In this document: positions 24,170-35,940 of the stretch, in pieces
How positions within the stretch are numbered: position 1 is the first letter of the stretch
Layout: each line of letters starts with the position of its first letter
Assembly: GCA_051294375.1 (NCBI GenBank)
Contig: CM119268.1
Coordinates: 17,637,562 to 17,701,561 of the forward strand
Length of the DNA: 64,000 nt
Reading direction: 5' to 3'
DNA from: Paraspadella gotoi
Taxonomy: Eukaryota; Chaetognatha
The notes under the pieces: generated by a model
Told to the model about the DNA's origin: nothing
The model's input: only the letters and a program-made list of their open reading frames with translations
The model's database searches: none
Made by a program: the position numbers and the translations under genes

Positions 24170-24600
24170 ATAAATTATGTTTTGAATCTGTCTTCGAAAG
24201 ATAAATAAATACGTATTCTATTTAGTTGTAGTATGAGCAACCAAATAAAAGGTCGAAATGATGTGCGGAATGTTATTCACTAATACAATGCAGCTGTTTT
24301 TATCTACAGCTGCCTTAAAAAAAGTAACAAAAAATGAGGAAAAAAAATTTCAAAGTTTAAAATAACTTACTCGTCGACCTTTGAATCCATATCTGTATAA
24401 AATGAAATATAAAGTGAAGCCTGTACGATCGATATATACAGTCCGTTCTTCTTCAGCTCTCGACCAAACTGTATTTGATAGAGAGATGCGTGTAGGTCCA
24501 ACTAATGAAAACAGGAGGTGGGAAGGATTATTGACAGAGTAGCTCAGTTAGAAGCGGAGGATTAAGACGCGAATTGGGTCTTCCGATGATTTGTTTCCCT
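24170..24600. other. AT-rich stretch, no gene seen
   Basis: No splice-flanked frame or known repeat is recognised before the 13-bp tandem array. Confidence 0.4.
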
Positions 24601-24603
24601 CGT

Positions 24604-24655
24604 AAAATGTTTCATCAAAATGTTTCATCAAAATGTTTCGTCGAAATGTTTCCAT
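24604..24655 (+). repeat. 13-bp tandem repeat, four copies
   Basis: Units AAAATGTTTCATC, the same again, AAAATGTTTCGTC and a diverged GAAATGTTTCCAT follow each other without spacers. Related ATGTTTCG words recur about 40 bases downstream. Confidence 0.9.
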
Positions 24656-24814
24656 TTGCCTGTTTTAGGGACGAAACGGTAAATTCTAATAAAAATGTTT
24701 CGACGTCCAATTCGTGTCTCGCGAAATGATAACAATTACAAATTTTATTAGTTCGACTAATCGCTATTCGTGATAACTCTCTTTTTTTGTACTTAGTATT
24801 AGTGGTAGTAACCA

Positions 24815-24861
24815 TTGACGCTGAAGAAGGCTTGCATCCAAAACCGAAACATGTACGTTTA
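24815..24861 (+). ncRNA. Hammerhead-ribozyme-like motif (Penelope-type element relic?)
   Basis: CTGAAGA (24821-24827) and GAAAC (24846-24850) are in the order and spacing of a hammerhead catalytic core. GACG before the core pairs with CGTT after it (24856-24859) as a stem I with one G-U pair. GG/CC and TTG/CAA can form stem II with a CATC loop and a small internal bulge. A very short stem III with ATGTA would put cleavage after 24855. Penelope-like retroelements carry minimal hammerheads of this kind. One extra A after CTGAAGA and the weak stem II argue for a decayed copy. No reverse-transcriptase frame was seen beside it. Confidence 0.4.
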
Positions 24862-24899
24862 TATGATTAAATAAAATTCGTTGTGAAACAAAAATAATT

Positions 24900-26170
24900 T
24901 TGCCCAAGTACTTAGTATTAAAGTATAGTAATTTTTTTCAAGACTATTGTTTTTTTTATTTTGTTTTGTTTTTGTTTATTTTTTTTACACTCAGCCCTTT
25001 GCTGTTATCGTTTCGTTTATTTCGATGCGCCGGAAGATTCAATTCAGTTTCTCCCCTTCATTCTAGAGTTTTTCCTCCATCGCTCTCTCTGTTAACCTTC
25101 TCTCCCTTTTCTCTTCCTTTCTTTTTTTCCCTTTCCTTTTCCTTACTTTCTCTCCCTCCCTCGCCCCGCAACGCCCATCACCCGTCCCCCCCCCGTTCCC
25201 CGCAGCTGCCCACGATAATGAGTCTCAATGGCTTTTTGTTATTTGATGTTTTTTTGATTGTGGGAAAAAACCCAAGATGACTGCGAGAAAAAAAGAGAGA
25301 GAGAAAGAGAGAGATAGGGGGAGAGTATTTTTTAGTTTTTTTTTACTATTCATTTTTATTGCCTCTTCGAAACTGATTTTGCCGACTCTCTCATCTTTGG
25401 GATGATACTGTGTGTTTGTGGTCTGCTTGCTTCCTTGCTAACTTATTACTCTCTCTTTACTTTTCTTCGTCTCTTTCTTTTTCCTTATTTTTTCAATTGT
25501 GTGGAATACCTCATTCCCATTACTTTTTGCCTTCTTCTTCGTTTCATTTTTTTTCAGGTCAATCACATTGCCATTATACCACTCAAACGTTTTTAACCCT
25601 TTGCAAATTTGACCATAAAACAACCTATATTAAAACCGTTCGAGCCTGTTGTCAGTTTTACCTCGACAGCCGCAACTTTCAGTTCCACAGTGGTCTCTCC
25701 GCTTTTAACACCTCCCCACGCCGCTCCTCATTTCTGCAGCTTCCACATCCTCAGTGGCACCAAAGCGGTTGCCTCATGCAATTTTCTCGTTTTCTCATCG
25801 ACGTCTTTTCTCCCTTTCGAACTAATCACCCTCTGCACTTAATCATCGCCGTCTCTGTTCTCTCTCTCTCATCTCTCGCTCTCTCCCTCTCTTCTTCTCG
25901 TCGTCCTCTTCTCGATCTCTCTTCTCCTCTTTCTCCTCTCTCTACCTCTCTCTCTCTCTCTCCACAAAGCGGAACGTCACTCGAGCGCTCAAAATCTCGA
26001 AGGCGAAAACAAAAAAGAAAATCTATGAAAGAAAAAAGGTTTCAATTCTTTTCTTTCTTTCTTATTCTCGACAACCAACGATTATATCCTCAGGCGAGAC
26101 TTTTCTTTGTTTTTTTCCTTTTGTTTTTTTGTTTTCTCTTTCCTTTATTCAATTTTCCATTTTTTTCTTT
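24900..26170. other. Pyrimidine-rich stretch, no supported exon
   Basis: Frames are Phe/Leu/Ser-rich across C/T-rich DNA and the CT arrays near 25860-25961. I do not see an exon with both splice sites. Confidence 0.45.
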
Positions 26171-26526
26171 CTAGAGAATATATCTCCAGTACGAGTTTCC
26201 CTTCGAAGTAGAACCTGCGAAGGTGTCGCGCGTCTTCGCGAGCGTCGTGACGCGTTGCCATAGCGACGCGTCTCGCTTCACTCGTCGTTTCACACTTCGC
26301 CGGAGCCAAGAGAGAGAGAGAGAGAGAGAGAGAACGGGAAACGCGTAACGTGAAAGACAGAGAGTGAGAACGATAGAACACACCGTACTTTGATGAGGCG
26401 GCTTCGGCTTCAGAGAAACTGAGAGCGAAAAAAGTCGCTGGATAGTAATAATATTCGTCCGTTTCAAAATTTTAAAATCACGGATTATTTCATNNNNNNN
26501 NNNTTTTTTTTTTAATTTTCAAACAG

Positions 26527-26629
26527 ACATGATCAAAGAGCAGCCAATGCCAAAGCCTTGGAAAAAGTCTCAGCCCTGAATCGAGACTCAGAATCGCCAA
26601 GTTTTAAAAAACCTCGAAAAATTATGTAA
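26527..26629 (+). CDS. Terminal exon candidate, unknown protein
   Basis: A T-rich tract ending CAAACAG is followed by a frame reading HDQRAANAKALEKVSALNRD then SESPSFKKPRKIM and a TAA stop at 26627-26629. The length, acceptor and charged C-terminal composition fit a real last exon of a plus-strand gene. A second frame (MIKEQPMPKPWKKSQP, stop) is also open, so the frame is not fully certain. The upstream exons are unknown; a 10-N gap lies 23 bases before the exon. Confidence 0.5.
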
Positions 26630-26730
26630 ACCAATTTCACACTTTGGCTTTAGCGAATTTCTCTCGAATCCAAAGATTAAATTTCTCTTTCTTGTTAAAT
26701 GAAGTCGAACGACAAGTTTAAGCGGCGGCG

Positions 26731-26780
<50 letters not shown>

Positions 26781-26785
<5 letters not shown>

Positions 26786-27058
26786 CTTTGCCCCGAACTC
26801 TACACAAGTAGTGAATTCGTCTCCTTATTTTTCCCTCTAAAATGTTTTTCCTTTTCTCTTCTTCCCTCTACTTTCTCTTATCCTTCCCCATGTCTGCCTG
26901 GATTTTCTTCTTTTGCGTCAAAAGACTTCATACTCCTTGTTCGTCCCTAAACCCGCCTTCTCTCTTTCTCAGAATTCTCTTATTATTCTTATAGTTCTAT
27001 CCCATTTCATGCCATTTCCATTCCAATCCATCCCTTACCATGCCGCATCCTTCATAAT
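26781..27058 (+). repeat. Local duplication A, first copy
   Basis: This segment after the GA array is repeated at 27231-27543, with shared words such as CTGCCTGGATTTTCTTC and TAGTTCTATCCCAT. The copies differ mostly by one- and two-base indels. Confidence 0.8.
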
Positions 27059-27230
27059 TCGTTTGAGAGAGATGATAGTTGAGGAAGAGTTTTTTGTGGT
27101 TACTGAGTTTTGATTGTATGAAGTTTTGAGATTCTGAAGAGATTTACATTGGAGAGAAAAGAAAAACAGCCGTTGATTCTGAAGATTGATATTTTTTAAG
27201 AAGAGACTTTCATATAGACCTGTGAGAGAG

Positions 27231-27543
27231 AGATAGATCTTTGCAACCGAGAACTAAATTCTACACAAGTATGTGAATTCGTCTCCTTATTTTTTCCTCT
27301 AGAATGTTTTCTTTCTTTTCCATCTGATTTCCCATGGTCTGCCTGGATTTTCTTCTTTTGTGCGTTCTCAAGAAGACTTCATTACTCCTGATGTTCGTCC
27401 TCTGAAACCCGCCCCTTTCTCTCATTTCTCAGAATTTCTCTTTTTTTAATTCCCGTTATAGTTCTATCCCATGTTTCATGCCATTTCCTATATCCCGAAT
27501 TCATTTCCATCCTTATCCATGCCCGGCATCCTTCAGTAATCGT
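27231..27543 (+). repeat. Local duplication A, second copy
   Basis: Noisy second copy of 26781-27058, about 450 bases downstream and slightly longer because of extra bases. Confidence 0.8.
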
Positions 27544-28558
27544 ATTTTTTAAGCGGGACCAATGAACCAGGGGGGGTAAAAAAGCTGAGAAACAGGTAAC
27601 GTTTGCCGCCCGTTTAGACTGTAAGTCATGATCCATTAAAAGGTGATCGTACATTGAAAGCTCGTGAAATTCGATAGAATCGAGGGTTTTTCTTCTTAAA
27701 AAGATTTTGGTAAAGTAGTAAAAAATTGAATCACGGCATTTGTTCATTTAAAAATTGGTGTCACAAGGAAAAGAGATTTCAGTTTAAAATTTAAAGAAAG
27801 GTAAGATCAATTTAAAAAAGAATTGTTTGCGAAGCATATTTGTTATCATAAATAATTTATAGAAAGAAATTGAAAATACTAGGAAATGAAATCAAGTGTA
27901 AATAAAAACTTTCTCCCAAGGTATCGATGATTTTATTTAAACTTTTCTTTTTCAATGATTCTATTAATTGGGATTTGAAAAATAACTAACTTCTTGATTG
28001 AGAAAGAAATAATAATAATATATAAAGATATATGGAAAGTTCTGTACTTTTGCATAATATTTTTAATTTCCTTAATTAGATTATTTATAATTCATGTTTG
28101 ATTATACAAATTTAAGGGATTACTGTGAATTATGAGAATTAATTAATAATTATTAGCAGTTTTGTTCTGTAATTAAGAATAGAATTTATGGTTTGATTTG
28201 TCTGCTTATTTAATAGTAATATAAATAAATAAAAAAATAAAATATTAGTCTTGTAAAGCCTTTGTTTTCAATGAGGGCTTAAACCTAAAATTATAGCTTG
28301 TGTGTACAGATAAAAAAAATTAAAAAATATGGATTAATTTAAAAAATACTTTCTAATGCAAAATAAAATATGGTTATATAAATACTATTAGGTTAGGGGT
28401 CAACTAAATTTTTTTTTTCAGTAATTATAAATTTTTGTGTTCCGCTAGAATAAAGATGATAGTGAATATTTTTTTGGTCTCTACTTTTCCCGTGCAAAAA
28501 AAATTATTATGGACTATCACCATTTCCAAATTCCTTGATGATAGATCCCTTTAAGGGC
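27544..28558 (+). repeat. Local duplication B, first copy (AT-rich, 1 kb)
   Basis: The segment matches 28584-29530 along its length, beginning with GGACCAATGAAC and ending with CCTTGATGAT. It stops at a gap of exactly 25 N. No gene is seen in it. Confidence 0.85.
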
Positions 28559-28583
28559 NNNNNNNNNNNNNNNNNNNNNNNNN

Positions 28584-29530
28584 TTTAAGGGGACCAATGA
28601 ACAGGGGGGGTAAAAGCTGATGAAACATAACGTTTGACCCCTTTAACTTAAGCTGGTTCTGATCATATAATTTTTTCTTCTTAATCATTTGGGAAAGTAG
28701 TTAAAAAATTCGATATCAGCGAGCTTATTTTTCTTTAAAAAATCGGTAAGGAAGAAAATCCTTTTTCAGTTTTAAAATTTTTTTTCCAAAAAGGTAAGAT
28801 CAATTTTAAAAAGATTTTCAGTTTTATCATAATAAATTTATGAAATAGAAATGAAAAATCTTAAGGATAATGAATATCAATGATATTAATAAATTTCAAG
28901 GTTATCGATGATTTTTATTTAAACTTTCTTTTCAATGATTCTATTAATTGGGATTGAAAAATAAATCAATTCTTCGATGAGATTATTGAGAAAGATAATA
29001 TAATATATAAAAGCATAAGGAAAGATTCTGTACTTTTGTCTAAATTTAATTTCCTATAATTAGATTATTTATTTAGTGTGAATATAAAAGTTATTATAAT
29101 GTTACAGGATGAATTATGTACCGATATTAATTAATAATTATTTAGCAGTTTTGTTCTGATTAAGGAATAGAATTATGGTTTGATTTGTCTTATGTAATAT
29201 AATAAATAAAAAATAAAATAAAATATTAGGTCTTGTTAAAGCTTTGTTTCAATGAGGGCTTAACCTAAAATTATAGCTTTGTACAATAAAAAAATAGAAA
29301 AATATCGGAAATTAATTAAAAAATACTTTCTAATGCAAAAATAAAATAATGTGGTATTATATAAATACTATTAGGTAGGTGTCAACTAAATTTTTTTTTC
29401 AGTAATTATTAATTTTTGTTTCCGCTAGAATAAGATGATAGTGAATATTTTTTTGTCACTACTTTTCCCGTGCAAAAAAAATTATATGACTATCACCATT
29501 TCCAAATTCCTTGATGATGATCCCTTAAGC
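28584..29530 (+). repeat. Local duplication B, second copy
   Basis: Starts directly after the 25-N gap and repeats 27544-28558 with many small indels, then runs into the 8.4-kb duplicated unit. This is the pattern expected when two overlapping contig ends are kept side by side. Confidence 0.85.
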
Positions 29531-30375
29531 TTATGATATCCATTTTTATCACTTGGGTGTCCCCTTAAGTAATCATTCCATGCTTTCTTATTGTTTCAAT
29601 TCTGTTTCCCTTTTTCCATTTTCAACCCTTATACTTTCCTCTCATTTTCCCTTACCATTTCTCACCTTCCTTATCCCCCCCCCAAAAAATTTGATCCGAC
29701 ATCCTATAAGAAAATGGTTGGTTTTCTTCCATGTTATTTACGTCCCATTTGAGTCCGCGACTGAGCCATTAACGCAGAAGTTACTAATCGAGTCTTCGGT
29801 TTGTTTCAGGAGAGGTGGGACCTCATTCCAGAAACACCATATGCGTGACGGTTCATGGGCTTCTTAGTTGTGTGTTCTTTGTCGATCTGGTGTTTTTATG
29901 CGATTTTTTGTACATTCTCTTTTTTTGTATATATATCGAATGAGTCATGCAAAGTTTTTTTTTCATTATAGTATTTATGGAGAACTATTTATTTATCTAC
30001 AATTTCATTTGCTTTTGCAAGTGTAGCATAGCCCAAGTATTAAACAATTCTAATCATTACTTTCTGAACCAGTAGTAAAAACAAATCTCTATTATCATCC
30101 GAACCCGCGCCCCCATTTTTCTTTAAAACACAAACGTCCATACCCTCCTTTTTGCGTTAATCCTCACCCGTCAATAACCTCACCCTTCATTCTTATCACC
30201 CCGAACGAGCTCGTTTTCCCTCCCGAAAGGCCGCCCATCGACTCAAAACGCGCGGGAGGGCGCGCGCATCTTTTTTTCTGCCTCCCTTTCCTTCCCTCTT
30301 TTTCACTTATCTCCTTTACCTTCTTCCTGGTAGACGCTTGCTCCTTCACATACCTTCCTATTCTACACCACTCAC

Positions 30376-30394
30376 TTCTTCCGACTTCCGCCAT
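30376..30394 (-). pseudogene. Damaged copy of the MAESLERR first exon
   Basis: This is the counterpart of 38746-38769. The ATGGCGGA start and a GTGAGTGG donor are kept, but five bases are missing in between, changing the peptide and the phase. It is probably a sequence error rather than real decay. Confidence 0.4.
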
Positions 30395-30756
30395 TTCCGG
30401 TCCACTGGTCAGATCCTGATTCGTCCGCAGCGTCAACCAATGGGAGGGCCGAGTTTCGAGCCTGCTCCACCAATGGGGAAGGGGTTAGGTTACGTTAAGA
30501 TGTTGACGTCTTAAATATTTCTTTCCTCTTTCTCCCTCGCTTTTCAAGGAAAGAGAGAGAGAATTTTTCCTTTTTTCGTTTTCTTGCTCTTGACTAACGG
30601 CGGGAAAAGAGGCTAAAGTAAACGAGAGAGGAAAAGAGAAAAACGAAAGAAAGAAGAAAGAGAGAGAGCGAGAGGATGACGAGAGACGAGAGAGCGAAAG
30701 AAGAGAAGAATCTCAAAAAAGGGAAAAAAGGAAGTACCTTACTTGATAAAAAAATG

Positions 30757-30836
<80 letters not shown>

Positions 30837-31147
30837 AAGAAAAGTCAAGCATACGGAAAATGGATTTTTGAAAAAAAAAGTAGTCAAAGGACAAGTTGAT
30901 GTTAAGTGGGAATAGGATCAATGGGCTAAAATGTGATCAAGAGTTTAGAAATTCATATTCACCCACTCCTCACATTCGGATGCCACTGGCGCCGCACATA
31001 CATTATCTGCCTTCCCTCGCGTTAAAACCGGAGAAGCGAAACATTATTTTTGGCTCCGAGAAATTTGACCTTGCTTCTCGGATAAACTGTTTTCGCCGCG
31101 TCACTTCTTCCTTGCTGGGTTTTTGACTTGTTTCAGCTTATTTTCGC

Positions 31148-31198
<51 letters not shown>

Positions 31199-31317
31199 GT
31201 CTTTCCATTTGAGTTGATGAAATAATGTTCACGGATATCAACTTGAGCCTTCGGATAATTGCAACAATAGCGAGCCAATATTAAAAAGGCTGGCTCAAGA
31301 CAGAGGAGAGAGAAGAG

Positions 31318-31371
<54 letters not shown>

Positions 31372-31888
31372 TGGCGTTTGTCTCGAATTTTTCCCCACGA
31401 GTTCGTTAGTTCGTCCCACAGATTTCGTTTCATTTTTTTCTCTCTTGCAAAAATTTTCTCATCCTGGAAAGAGAAGAGACAGGATTTACGTCGACGATAA
31501 CTTTTTTTTCTTTTTCTTTCTTTTTTTCTTTCTTTTTTTTTCCCTTTTCATTTGTCTTCCAATTTTCCGACAGGCACTCTTCTTTTTCCTTTACTTTCTT
31601 TCCTATTTACTAATCTTCTCTTTTTCTTTAAATTTTACCTCGGTCGTTGCCATCCCCTTTTATTTTCTATCACTTCACGTTAATTCTATTTCCTCATATC
31701 TTCATCCAGTTTAAATTCTCACCCACACCTCGTCGCCATTCCTGGAACTCAAATCCCTCTTTAGTTCATTTCCTACCTTCCAACGCCGAACCTCACCCTC
31801 ACGCTCCACTCCCCACCTCACCTTCTCGCGTCTCGTTTCTTTCACGAAAATCTCATCTTTTTCCGCGCGTCGCTTCTCGCGAAGAAAG

Positions 31889-32088
31889 TCAGTCGTCTTC
31901 GTCCAGGATGTCGTCGTCGTCGTCATCGTCGTCGTCATAGTTGCCGTCATCGACTCGCCTCTTGATGTTATCGTTCTCGACGTTGTCGGGTTGCAATTCT
32001 CGTTTTTGTCGTCACTCTCCCCCGGATGTTCGTCACGACTGTCCCCGGATGTTCGTCATCAATGTCCCCGATGTTCGTACAGTCTCTC
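31889..32088 (-). pseudogene. Frame-broken copy of the acidic C-terminal exon
   Basis: Counterpart of 40436-40642. The Asp tract and final ILDEDD are intact, but single-base losses in the C-runs of the EHPG repeats break the frame upstream. Confidence 0.6.
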
Positions 32089-32410
32089 ATTAGTTCACTA
32101 TTTCATTTTTCAAATGTTGAATGTAGAAGCAGCATTCGGACATTTTTTATTATTTCACAGTGCAGAAACTTGGTTACCATACGTTCACTATTCCTCTAAT
32201 TTATTAGCCTTCAAATTCGATGAATGCTTTCGCCAGCCAGTAAAAACACGAAAAACAAAAAAAACGAAAAATATTTCACACCTAAACTCCGATTAGATGA
32301 GAAAGGAGTAAAAAAAAAGTGGAATTTTCTCATTCTTTTATTCTTCAAAGAAAAAGTACCGATCGAAATGTCTTAGCTAATCCTGCGCCGCTACAGCAGT
32401 CTCCTCTTAC

Positions 32411-32496
32411 CTCCACCCTTTCTACCTCCCCCACTTCCACCCTTGCTTCCACTCCACTCCACCTCCGCAAGCGTTTTCGCTTCGGGTTTATACAAA
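32411..32496 (-). pseudogene. Damaged copy of the penultimate exon
   Basis: Counterpart of 40978-41068. The GTAAGA donor is present, but the acceptor CAG is reduced to CAT and several bases are missing, so it would not splice as written. Confidence 0.5.
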
Positions 32497-32924
32497 TGAA
32501 AAAGATTTTCACGAATTGAGATCTGAGTTTTCGGTTTCGTAAAATCGGAGCAAAGTATGAATCAGGAAAGTGAAGGGCGGAAGGGTTGTGCAGGACTGAA
32601 CTAAATAATTCCTCTTTGAGAGAGAGAGAGAGAGAGAGAGAAAGAGGAGAGGAGAGAGAGAGAGAGAGGAGAGAGAAGAGAGAGAAGAGCGATAGTTGGT
32701 CGGTGTTAGAGAACAAAAACCTTGTAAAGTTGTGTCAATGTCGTAAGAAGAGATTTGTTCGTTTCCTCTACGGTTTTTCTCCCTCTGGGAAAATAGCTTC
32801 CTTTTTGGGCATTAGTGAAGATAGAGAGAGAGAGAGGGAGAGGAGAGAAGGAAAGAGGTAAATGTTTGGCAGTGCGGACTTTATTTTCTAAACCTCCGTC
32901 TCCATTCCTCCCTCCTCCCCTTCG

Positions 32925-32977
<53 letters not shown>

Positions 32978-33263
32978 GCTCTCTCTCTCGCTCTCTCTTT
33001 TTCTCTCCTATTTTATCGCTTCAAGCGTTTCAAGAAATCCTTCTTTAAGAAAAAAGAATTTACTTTCCAACAAAATCTAATTTAAATTTTTGGTCTTTTT
33101 TTTTTCCCTTCTCTTCACATCTTTCACCTCTTCCGCACGCTTTTACTTTCAAGGCTCCGGAACGGAGAAAACTCCTTCCCCCCTGATGTGACCAATCCGC
33201 TTTCCTCCTAATCGATCTCGACCAACAGCGTTGGTTCTCCATTGAAAAAATGCTCAGGTCTTG

Positions 33264-33878
33264 TAGCGGTAGCCGACCAAATTAAATTTTTAATGGAACA
33301 GCATTAAACTAATCCATTATTGGGTATTAATTATTGTGTTAAAATATTTTTTTGCAAAAATGTTTCCGAACCATGAGTAATTCGCTAATTAATATTATTA
33401 TATTGCTATATAATGTAAAAATTTTTTTTTAGATAGGTTTTAAGTTTTTTTTATTGATCTGATAGAGCTTAAAAAGTTAAGCAAAAAAATAATTACACTT
33501 TTATTAAATTTGATGTTTTATTACTAAAAATTAGTAAAAACTGCTAAAATCATCGGATGATGATGATGATGATGATTTTTTCAGGTTTTTTTCAATTTAA
33601 ACCACTTATCATCAAAATATTGAAAAAAGAATTATACTTTGTGTAGAAACTTTTTATAAGCTATTTGAATCTGCTTTTAAAATAAAAATTCCAAAAAATT
33701 TTTTGACCCATTCCTATCTATAAATAAATATAAAAAATTAATTACTAATGCTTCTTCCATTTTAGAAAATTTTGCTCCATTGAAAGTTTTCTCAGAAATG
33801 TCATGTGAAGTTTCATTTGGAAAGGTTCCCAAATCAAACTTCTGACCCACCCATTGACGAAGTTTGGCTCTAGTCTTG
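33264..33878. mobile_element. 615-bp AT-rich insertion present only in copy 1
   Basis: At this point copy 1 carries 615 bases absent from copy 2, flanked on both sides by GTCTTG (33258-33263 and 33873-33878), which occurs once at the empty site (42242-42247). A 6-base direct flank fits a target-site duplication, though a microhomology deletion in copy 2 is equally possible. The ends show at most a weak inverted similarity. No transposase frame is seen, so any element would be non-autonomous. It contains a GATGAT-type array near 33555-33575. Confidence 0.45.
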
Positions 33879-34191
33879 GTCATACTTTTGATTCTTCGCT
33901 CAACAATAGCCGCGTTCTCGGGCCCTTTCACGAGCAATCGCGGACGAAATTCTTCTTGGCGACGTAGCCAAAGACGCTTGACTATGAGGCGTCTACCCCA
34001 TCCCCGAAACGACCAATGAGACACCGTCCCTCGGGAAAGAGAATCCCTCATCGCGTCGCGCGCGATTTTTTTTTTCTTCCGATATCGAATTCTCAAAGAT
34101 TTCTTCGGTCTTCCACGCCGTTGCATGAATCTCTTTTTGGGCAGAGTGGGGAAAAGAGAGTGATAGAGAGAGAGAGCAGTGGAGGACTTAC

Positions 34192-34263
34192 GTAGAAAGG
34201 TGTGGTTTCAAAGAGTGAGAGGAATATAGAGAGAGGGATATACCCCATATCGCGGGTTTATGG
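34192..34263 (-). CDS. Copy 1 of a small exon with strong splice sites
   Basis: Counterpart of 42576-42652, five bases shorter. Acceptor (TTTCTGCAG) and donor (TAC/GTAAGT) are both preserved, but the frame differs from copy 2 because of indels. Confidence 0.35.
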
Positions 34264-35092
34264 CTGCAGAAATCAGAAAACTGTTTTCCTCGTCTAATCG
34301 ATTTCTACGTGGGTCGAGATGGAATGGTTTCGGCGATGACGGGAGAAGCGTGTTTGGATCTGGAGTGGCCGATTGGTGAACGGCGGTAAAGTGAGTGGTT
34401 CTCAGTTTTTAAAAAGAGTAGTGTTTTTAAAATAACTTGTTAAGTTGACATTAATTTGTTGTTTTGCGCCTGACCCACTCTAGCCCAACCCGCTCCAGAT
34501 TCTCTAACTGCTCCCGACGCCACTAACCCACCCACCTACCCAACAAGGAAACACTCGGGTCCCGATTTCGCGGGTCATGAATCGGTTGAGACGCGACCTT
34601 GACCTCGCTTTGACCCGAGTCTCGTCTCGCCAATCGGGGAGAGTTGTGTCAGCATCTTCGTCCATGTGGTTGCGGTGGTGCTCAATGAAGAGGCGTAGGT
34701 GTGGAGAATGAGCGAGAGCTTTACACCCTCTGTCATCGTGAGCCTAGAAGATGTGGTGACTGGTGACTGGTGAGCCCCAAATTTTGGCGACGCTGTTTGA
34801 ATAATCTTCCGAAAGAGATTAGAGAGAGGAGAGAGAGAAGAGGAGAGAGGAGAGAGGGAGGGATAAAAGTGAGAAGGAGAGTAGGGAGAGAGGGAGAGAG
34901 AGGGAGGCGAAAGGATCGGTGAAAGCAATAGAGGAATCCGAATTTTGAACGATATCATAACCTAGTAATGAGGACTAATTATTCTGGTTTCGTTTCAATT
35001 TTTCATTCGATACATTTTTAAACTTTCCTTTATTGGTTTCCTTAACGTTTAAAACTGAGATTTAATTTTGCTGACGCATTTAATCCTGACAC

Positions 35093-35123
<31 letters not shown>

Positions 35124-35144
35124 GTCTCTCATAACTGTCCGTCT

Positions 35145-35244
<100 letters not shown>

Positions 35245-35852
35245 ATTTCTCTCGTTTTGATAATTCTTTATGCAAACAGCCTCGGAATTCGAAACTGAAC
35301 TTCAGGGCGACCAAAATGTTCGAAACAAAGCGTCAAAAATCGAGGATTTTTTCTTAAAATTCTGATGCAAAATTTTGTATTCATTCGATAAATTTGAGAT
35401 TTTTTTCGCAAGCTATAAAAAACCTTTTCTTCATGCAAATAAAGAATCTGATTTAGTGGCAAATGAATTTTATTTAGGATCATTAAGGTTGAACGACCTA
35501 GGAATTGATGGACTAAGAGAGTATCAGATTATTTCTTGTAATTTCATTATTCAGAAGGGAATACCCTATACTATAATAATGTATACTTGAGGAAATAGAT
35601 ACGTAAGAGTCCAAGTCGAAGAGTATAGAATTTAAAAAAAGGCTTGTTTATTCATCTTACGACATAAATCTTAGACGAATCACTAAAAAGAAAATATACC
35701 TTTTACTTTCCTCCTGAGTGCTATTTGAGCCAAAAAAGGAGTATGCCAAGGAAACAACGGTTGCTAGGAGGAATGTGAATCCAACGACTGGTCGCGACGA
35801 ATCCCGAACCAACAACCTCCGTAATCTTCACTTTCGACCCCTTGACGCAGAT

Positions 35853-35940
35853 CGCCTCGCGAGCGTGATTGAATCTCTCACGCGAGCGATTGGATGTTTC
35901 GCGAGCGAACGAGAAAAATATTCGCGAGCGAAACACCAAC
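35853..35940 (+). promoter_or_regulatory. Cluster of CGCGAGCG motifs, copy 1
   Basis: Four CGCGAGCG words occur within 80 bases, with GGTTGCTAGG about 95 bases upstream. The same cluster is at 44247-44333. This may be a CpG-type promoter element; the motif's binding factor is not known to me. Confidence 0.3.

Noticed and set aside
34575-34958. Minus-strand frame with MTEGVKLSLILHTYASS, also in copy 2 (42978-43337)
   Set aside because: It is similar in both copies only because the whole unit is duplicated. No splice sites or stop pattern support coding.
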